Assembly (NCBI GenBank): GCA_020465985.1
Contig: JAANYP010000849.1
Coordinates: 206,658-270,657 of the forward strand
Direction: 5' to 3'
DNA: 64,000 bases
Origin: Centrapalus pauciflorus
Taxonomy: Eukaryota > Streptophyta > Magnoliopsida > Asterales > Asteraceae
Part shown: positions 58,441 to 64,000 of the stretch, one piece after another
Layout of the letters: the number at the start of each line of letters is the position of its first letter
Position numbering within the stretch: position 1 is the stretch's first letter
Notes under the pieces: generated by a model
Seen by the model: the letters and a program-made list of their open reading frames with translations, nothing else
What the model was told of the DNA's origin: nothing
The model's database searches: none
Program-made: the position numbers and the translations under genes

Positions 58441-61400
58441 GTACTTTCCTTCTAAAGTCTTTACCTGCTGTAGTATTATATGATTCTGGTGCGAGTGTGT
58501 CCTTTATTTCTAAAGCATTTTCACGGAAGTTAGATGTTGTACCTTCTTTAATGCCATTCCCTTTAACCGTTGATGTAGCAAATGGGAAATCTGTCAGTAC
58601 CACCCAAATATATTATGACTGTGTCCTAACCTTAGACGAACATAATTTCGATATCGGCCTTGTCCCTATTGATACCAAAGAATTTGATATAATAGTTGGC
58701 ATGGATTGGTTAGCCAATAATCTTGCCACTATTGCTTGTGCTAAAAGAATTGTTCGTTTGTTCACGCCGGAAGACGAAGAAATATTTGTGTATGGGGATA
58801 GACAAAAAAGGGAAGTCGCGGTTATTTCGGTGGCTAAGGCTCGGAAAAATTTAAGTAAAGCTTGAATGCTACTTGGCTTGTGTGTTGAATGCCAAGAAAG
58901 AAAGGAAAAACCTCAAGGATGTGCCAGTGGTTAATGAATATCCCGACGTGTTTCCTGATGACTTACCGGGATTGCCACGGGACCGATCTGTAGAGTTTCG
59001 GATTGAGTTGGTGCCGGGAGCTGCACCAAATGCGCGTGCTCCGTATCGTTTAGCGCCTTCGGAAATGGAATAAATGATGGCACAATTAGAAGAATTGTCA
59101 GAGAAAGGGTTCATTCGACCAAGTACCTCGCTGTGGGGTGCTCCGGTTTTATTCGTGCGGAAGAAAGATGGAACCCTGCGAATGTGCATTGATTATAGAG
59201 AACTGAACAAGGTAACCTTAGAGAATAAGTATCCCTTGGCTCGTATTGATGACTTGTTCGATCAACTGCAAGGAGCTTCTTATTTCTCGAAAATTGACCT
59301 TCGTTCAGGGTATCACCAACTTAAGGTTCGTGAGGAAGATGTGCCGAAAACTGCTTTCGGACCCGATATGGGCATTATGAGTTCTTAGTGATGCCTTTTG
59401 GGCTCACTAATGCCCCTGCGGCCTTTACGGACTTAATGAATCGTGTGTGCCGTCCAATGCTCGACAAGTCAGTCATAGTGTTTATCGATGATATCTTGGT
59501 ATATTCCAAGACAAAGGAGGATCATGCGGTGCACTTAAGAGAATTGCTTGAACTTCTTCGAGCACAGTTGTATGCTAAGTGCTCAAAGTGTGAATTTTGG
59601 TTGCGGCAAGTGCAATTTTTAAAGCATGTTATATCTTGTGAGGGTGTTTATGTGGATCCCTCCAAGATTAAAGCCATCAAAAGCTGGGAAGCACCTAGAA
59701 ATGTTGCTGTGATTCGTATTTTCCTTGGATTGGCCGGCTATTACCGATGATTTATTCAAGATTTCTCAAAAATAGTCGTCCCAATCACTTCGTTGACGCG
59801 TAAGAATGCGAAGTTTGTGTGGGAAGATCCACAGGATGTGGCATTTCAGACTTTGAAGAGTCGGTTAACCGATGCTCCAGTGCTTGCGTTGCCAGAAGGG
59901 AACGAAGATTTTTCTGTTTATAGCGATGCCTCGATAAATGGATTGGGTTGCGTGTTGATGCAACGAGGAAAAGTGATAGCTTGTGTATCAAGACAGCTGA
60001 AGGATTATGAAAAGAGTCGTCTGACTCATGATCTGGAATTGGATGCTGTCACTTTTGCTTTAAAAATCAGGCGACATTACGTGTATGGTACTAAGTGTCA
60101 GTTGTTTACTGATCATAAGAGTTTGAGACATAATTTTATTCTGAAACAGTTAAACATGCGACACCGACGTGCCGTGGAATTGATTAAGGATTAGGACTGT
60201 GAAATCCTTATTACCCTGGAAAAGCCAATGTTGTGGCTAACGCCTTAAGCTGAAAGAGATGTCCGGAAGCGACTTGTTATGCGTTAACGCATGTAGTTGT
60301 AACTTCTTCTATCCTTGATGACATTCGAAGGCTTTAAAGAGGAAAATATTAAGTCCGAAAGAATGGTTGATCAAAGTGTGTTGTTAACCGAGGGTAGCAA
60401 CGGGTTGAAAATGTTCAAGGATCGTATTTGGGTGCCTAAGATCGGTGATGTGCACAAGACAATTTTAGAAGATGGTCATAGTTCTAAGTTCTCTATCCAT
60501 CCCAGGAGTTATAAGATGCATCAGGATTTGAAATCCAAATATTGGTGGCCCAGAATGAAACGAGACGTTGGTAACCACGTTGAACAATGTTTGACTTGCT
60601 TACGAGTCAAGGCCGAACATCAAAAACCATCTGGAAATTTTCAACCACTTGAGATATCGCAGTGGAAATGGGATCACATCACGATGGATTTTGTGGTAAA
60701 GCTCCCGAAGACTCAAAGACAACATGATGCTATCTGGGTTATTGTGGATCGACTGACGAAATCCGCACACTTTTTGCCAATACGAGAGAACTTTCCTTTG
60801 GAAAGATTGGCGCGAATGTATATCGATGAGATTATTGTACGCCATGGGATTCCAAAATCTATTTTTTAGATCACGATTCGAGATTTACTTTGAGATTTTG
60901 GCAAAGTATGCAGGATCAGTTGGGAACGCGTGTTAATTTGAGTACGTCATTTCGTCCCCAGACTGACGGCCAAACTGAGCGTACCAATCAGACGAGGGAA
61001 GATATGTTGCGTGCATGCGTTATCGAGCTTGGTGGAAATTGGGATACACACCTGCCACTTTTGGAATTCGCCTACAATAATAGCTATCATTCTTCGATAG
61101 AAATGGCTCCGTATGAGTCGTTATATGGTCGAAAGTGTCGAACTCCAACGTGTTGGCGTGAAGCAGATGAAAAACCGTTAGCGGGACCCGAATTGCTCCA
61201 AGATACGCATGATAAAATTCAAATTATTCGTGAGCGGATCAAAGCTGCTCAAGATCGACAAAATTCATACTCAGACAAGCGTCACAAAGATATAGAGTTT
61301 GTAGTGGGAGATTCAGTGATGCTGAAAGTATCTCCGTGGAAAGGAATTATGAGATTTGGGAAGCGAGGAAAGTTAAGTCCTCGAGACGTTGGACCGTTTC

Positions 61401-61720
61401 CTATTACCGAACGTGTCGGAGCCCAAATTTATAAGTTAGAACTGCCCGCTGAGTTGGCAGGGATTCTTGACACCTTCCACGTTAGCTATTTGAAGAGAAG
61501 TCCGATCAACCCTAAGGTGACCGTTCCCTTAGATGATGTGCAAATCGATGAGAGATTGTGATATGTTAAAGAACCAGAAAAGATTATCGGCGATAAACTA
61601 ATTAAGCTGAGGAATAAGGAGATCGAGATGGTGCTAGTTTGTTGGAAGCACCACCGTGGATCTCTGATGACTTGGGAGACGAAGGCTGAAATGATTGCCA
61701 AATACCCCGCTCTGTTCTAA
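58441..61720 (+). pseudogene. pol: Element F pol: protease, RT, RNase H, integrase, chromodomain
   Basis: Protease with YDSGAS (about 58480-58497) and IIVGMDWL. Stop and shift near 58862. TAA at 59071-59073 is directly followed by ATG at the RT linker. RT has CIDYRELN, a frameshift near 59360, and the intact catalytic FIDD (about 59480-59495). TGA after AGYYR at 59748-59750. RNase H has SDASINGLGC and TDHKSL, then stops (TAG 60192-60194). The integrase zinc finger ends in CLTC (near 60590). The core has MDFV, and the second catalytic Asp region is broken by a stop and shift near 60868. QTDGQTERTNQ follows at about 60960-60990. The end is an open chromodomain tail, KLRNKEIEMVLVCWKHH, to TAA 61718-61720. 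Confidence 0.92.
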
Positions 61721-61750
61721 GGAACCTGATTCCGTGGGCGGAATCCTTTT

Positions 61751-61764
61751 AAGAGGGGAGGAAT
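61751..61764 (+). other. Polypurine tract of element F
   Basis: AAGAGGGGAGGAAT directly before TGTAACGACCC. Confidence 0.88.
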
Positions 61765-63197
61765 TGTAACGACCCAATTATTTATTATATTTGATAATTA
61801 ATATTTATTGTAAAGAAATACAAATTCAGAATATTAATTAATTTTGTAACATATAAATGAATGTGTTGTGTAAATTGTAATAGTTAAGTATTGATTTATG
61901 AAGTAGGGATCTTAAAAGAAATGGAAAGAATTCCAGGGGCTTGTTGATAAATATTGTAAAGTGTAGGGACTAAAATAAAAAGGAAAAATAAATTTCCTTC
62001 CCTTGCTTCATTTGTACACGGAAACAACACACACACACACTTATGTGTGTGTTCGCCCATTTCTACAACCTCACGAGGAGAGAAAAGAGAGAAAAATTCA
62101 TTGTTGAAGAGAAGGAAAAATCCGATTTTGGGAAGCTTCTTACGTTTTTTTGAAGATCCAAAAAGGTACCAACACTTTCTTTTAAGAATCTTGCTTTATT
62201 TCTTCTCCTCATCATCTTCACCTAAAGAAGATGAGAACTCAAATGAGTTTTTATGGAGAACACTTAGAAATCGTTAGATCTTGAAAGAAAATAATGAAAT
62301 ATGTTAGATTCATCATTTAAAGGCTTAATATGCAAGTTTTTATGTATTATGGTGGGTTTAACTCAAAACCCCAAGATGGAGTTCATATGAACTCTAGATG
62401 ATCCAGAAGAGTGAAAATGATGTTTTGATGGCTAAGATGGTTTTAAAAGTGTGGGTGTGTGTGTGTGTGTGTGTGTATGTTTGGGAATGATTCGCAACCA
62501 TTATTAATAAATGAGTATAAGTTTGGTGTTTTTAGCATTAAATCCGCAAAGCAGAAAGTGCAGACATGAACTCGACTCGGCTAGTCGGCTTTGAATATTG
62601 AAAAAAAAATTTCTAAGTAAAAGTTTCGGATGGCTTGGGGTCTGAATTTCGGATGATGAGATCCGAATTTTGGATAAGAAGAATCCGAATTTCGGATGAT
62701 CCTTGACCAAGTTTCAGACCATTCGGTTCGGTGAAGACCCGAATTTTGGATGGGTGACTCGGCGAGTCAGTTCCTCTGACTCGGGGAGTTGGTTTCTCTA
62801 ACTCGGTGAGTCGGGCCCAGTTTTGGCCAGAATTTGTAATTTTTATTCTATCTTTGGGGATTTTTCGTCATAATATTTTATGACATTAATTAAGAAAAAT
62901 ATTTAGGCCAAAATAATTATTGTGGTTTAATACCGAAATTAATTAAAGTCTTGCGACTAATATATTCGGATCAAAGTTAAAAAATAATACGTCGTGAGAC
63001 TTATCAATATTATATTATGAACCTATCTGTAGGGGTTTGATGGGTTAAAGTTCCTTGGAGACTATTAATCCTATTTTGACGATTATAACTCGGTATTGAG
63101 GCCGAGAGCTTGTTGTACCTCACTGTGAGTTCTAGTATTAATGTATTCGTAGGCATATCATGAATTGTATGTTATTGCTTTTCGTATCATTCTGATC
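61765..63197 (+). repeat. Element F 3' LTR, first 1.43 kb
   Basis: Matches the 5' LTR up to CGTATCATTCTGATC. At 62763-62820 it has three ACTCGG(C/G/T)GAGT-type units where the 5' LTR has one, a local tandem expansion. The remainder should lie beyond LTR G, outside the window. Confidence 0.9.
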
Positions 63198-64000
63198 TGT
63201 TAGGCACAAAAAGGCCTCAGTCAAACCTGCTCTACATCTTAGGGGGAGATTTTTAATCAAACTTGTTTGATGCACTTAAAGGTAAAATTTAAGGCCTGTT
63301 AATGCCTTATTGAAACCTGAAAAGTGATTGGAATATAAGTCAAAGCTTTTTACCCTGTTGAATTCGTTGCAACTAAGGCAGATTGCCCAAGCTGTTCATT
63401 CTGTTGAACAGGCTGGACATAAACTGTGTACGCTGCTCTATTCTGCTGAGCAGCTTGGACAAATTCTAAGTGTTCTGTTCTTTGTGAACAGAACCTGTTC
63501 TTTGTGAACAGGCTAAACACTTTATGGAATATTTTTCCAAGTCCTCATGTATTGATTTGGACTACAAGATCAGTTTACAAAGTCGAAGACAAAGTGGAAA
63601 ACAGAAGATGCAAAAGCTGCCTACGCTGTTCTGTTACATGAAGACAAAGTGGATATTTGAAATGGATGACAGACCATTTCTTATATCAAAATGACCTTAA
63701 CAGAAGAAGAAAGATTCAAAGTTGACATTCCTCTTTTGGTTAAAGGCCTCTACAACAGAGAGAAAAAGAAAAAGACAAAGATTCTTCCACATGAAGACAA
63801 GTTTGCTTTATCAGAATGTGCTAGAAAAGTTGTTTTGTCTATTTGGAAAGACATCCCACTATGTCCTCGTCCAATGAGGAAGCTTCACTGAGATTCTCAG
63901 TGAGAGTATAAAAGGAAGCTTCTAAGGAATGTGAGAAAACTAAGAGTGAGAAATTCAGATCGTGAAGTGTGTTTTTCATGCATGCAAGTCTGCTCGAATA
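63198..64000 (+). mobile_element. LTR G, copia-type, truncated by the window end
   Basis: Starts TGTTAGGCAC directly after the broken element F LTR. The 5 bp before it are TGATC. A TATA box TATAAAAGG lies at 63907-63915, with a CT/AG-rich leader after it. The 66-codon frame at 63691-63891 (MTLTEEERFKVDIPLLVKGL) lies upstream of the TATA box inside the LTR. It resembles the Gag N-terminus of some copia elements or may be chance; I leave it uncalled. Confidence 0.65.

Larger units (their letters stand above)
52161..63197 (+). mobile_element. Element F: Tekay-type Ty3/gypsy element, nearly complete but inactive
   Basis: The 5' LTR (52161-56794) holds a solo LTR. The PBS is at 56798. Gag-pol with a chromodomain runs to 61720, the polypurine tract is 61751-61764, and the 3' LTR starts at 61765 and is cut at 63197 by LTR G. 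The 5' and 3' LTRs agree at about 93% by eye. CCTAT lies before the element. The matching duplication would be beyond the window. Confidence 0.93.

Overview
The window looks like intergenic heterochromatin of a large plant genome. It is AT-rich and built almost wholly of Ty3/gypsy elements of the Tekay (chromovirus) type, Ty1/copia elements, solo LTRs, a Mutator-like element, a CACTA remnant, a tRNA-derived SINE and several MITEs. The PBS sites match plant initiator tRNA-Met, and the LTRs are 0.26 to 4 kb long. The mix is what I would expect of a dicot such as a composite (Asteraceae), but I cannot name the species. I see no intact host gene, rRNA, tRNA or CRISPR array. Every long reading frame is a retroelement fragment or low-complexity translation.

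Layout. 1-2087: AT-rich DNA with a MITE end and a ~200-bp direct repeat. 2088-~8000: Tekay element A (+), with its 5' LTR mostly deleted and gag-pol broken. ~8100-26424: a nest on the minus strand. LTR D holds element C (9409-25675, TSD GAAAT). C holds element B (9727-20045, TSD AGATA) and a hAT MITE (TSD TTATAACT). B holds two solo LTRs (11517-13877, TSD CATTC; 17630-18739, TSD GCTTC) and a scrap of copia gag. ~26700-35410: a decayed MULE (-) split by a SINE (TSD TTACATG) and by copia element K (28838-34237, TSD CTTTA). 35411-38580: an inverted relative of the 11517 LTR, carrying a hAT MITE (TSD ATCATAAA), abutting a Harbinger-like element filled with a C-rich minisatellite. 38726-41960: parts of two copia elements. 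42200-45321: a CACTA remnant, a long-TIR MITE and a foldback element with a 23-nt G run. 45795-52030: gypsy E (+, TSD CCAAA). 52161-63197: Tekay element F (+), with a solo LTR (52988-55446, TSD CGGCG) in its 5' LTR and a copia-type LTR (G, from 63198) in its 3' LTR, running off the window.

The most unusual observations are these. (1) Most of the long gypsy LTRs (B, C, H, E, probably D and F) carry clusters of short palindromes of 8-12 bp arms with 2-8-nt loops. The sequence differs by family but the geometry is shared. (2) All four gypsy pol remnants have a stop codon at the same protease/RT linker site, in three of them directly followed by ATG. (3) Four of the nested insertions can be checked against empty sites inside this same window. 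(4) K is a copia-like element that encodes only a coiled-coil Gag-like protein.
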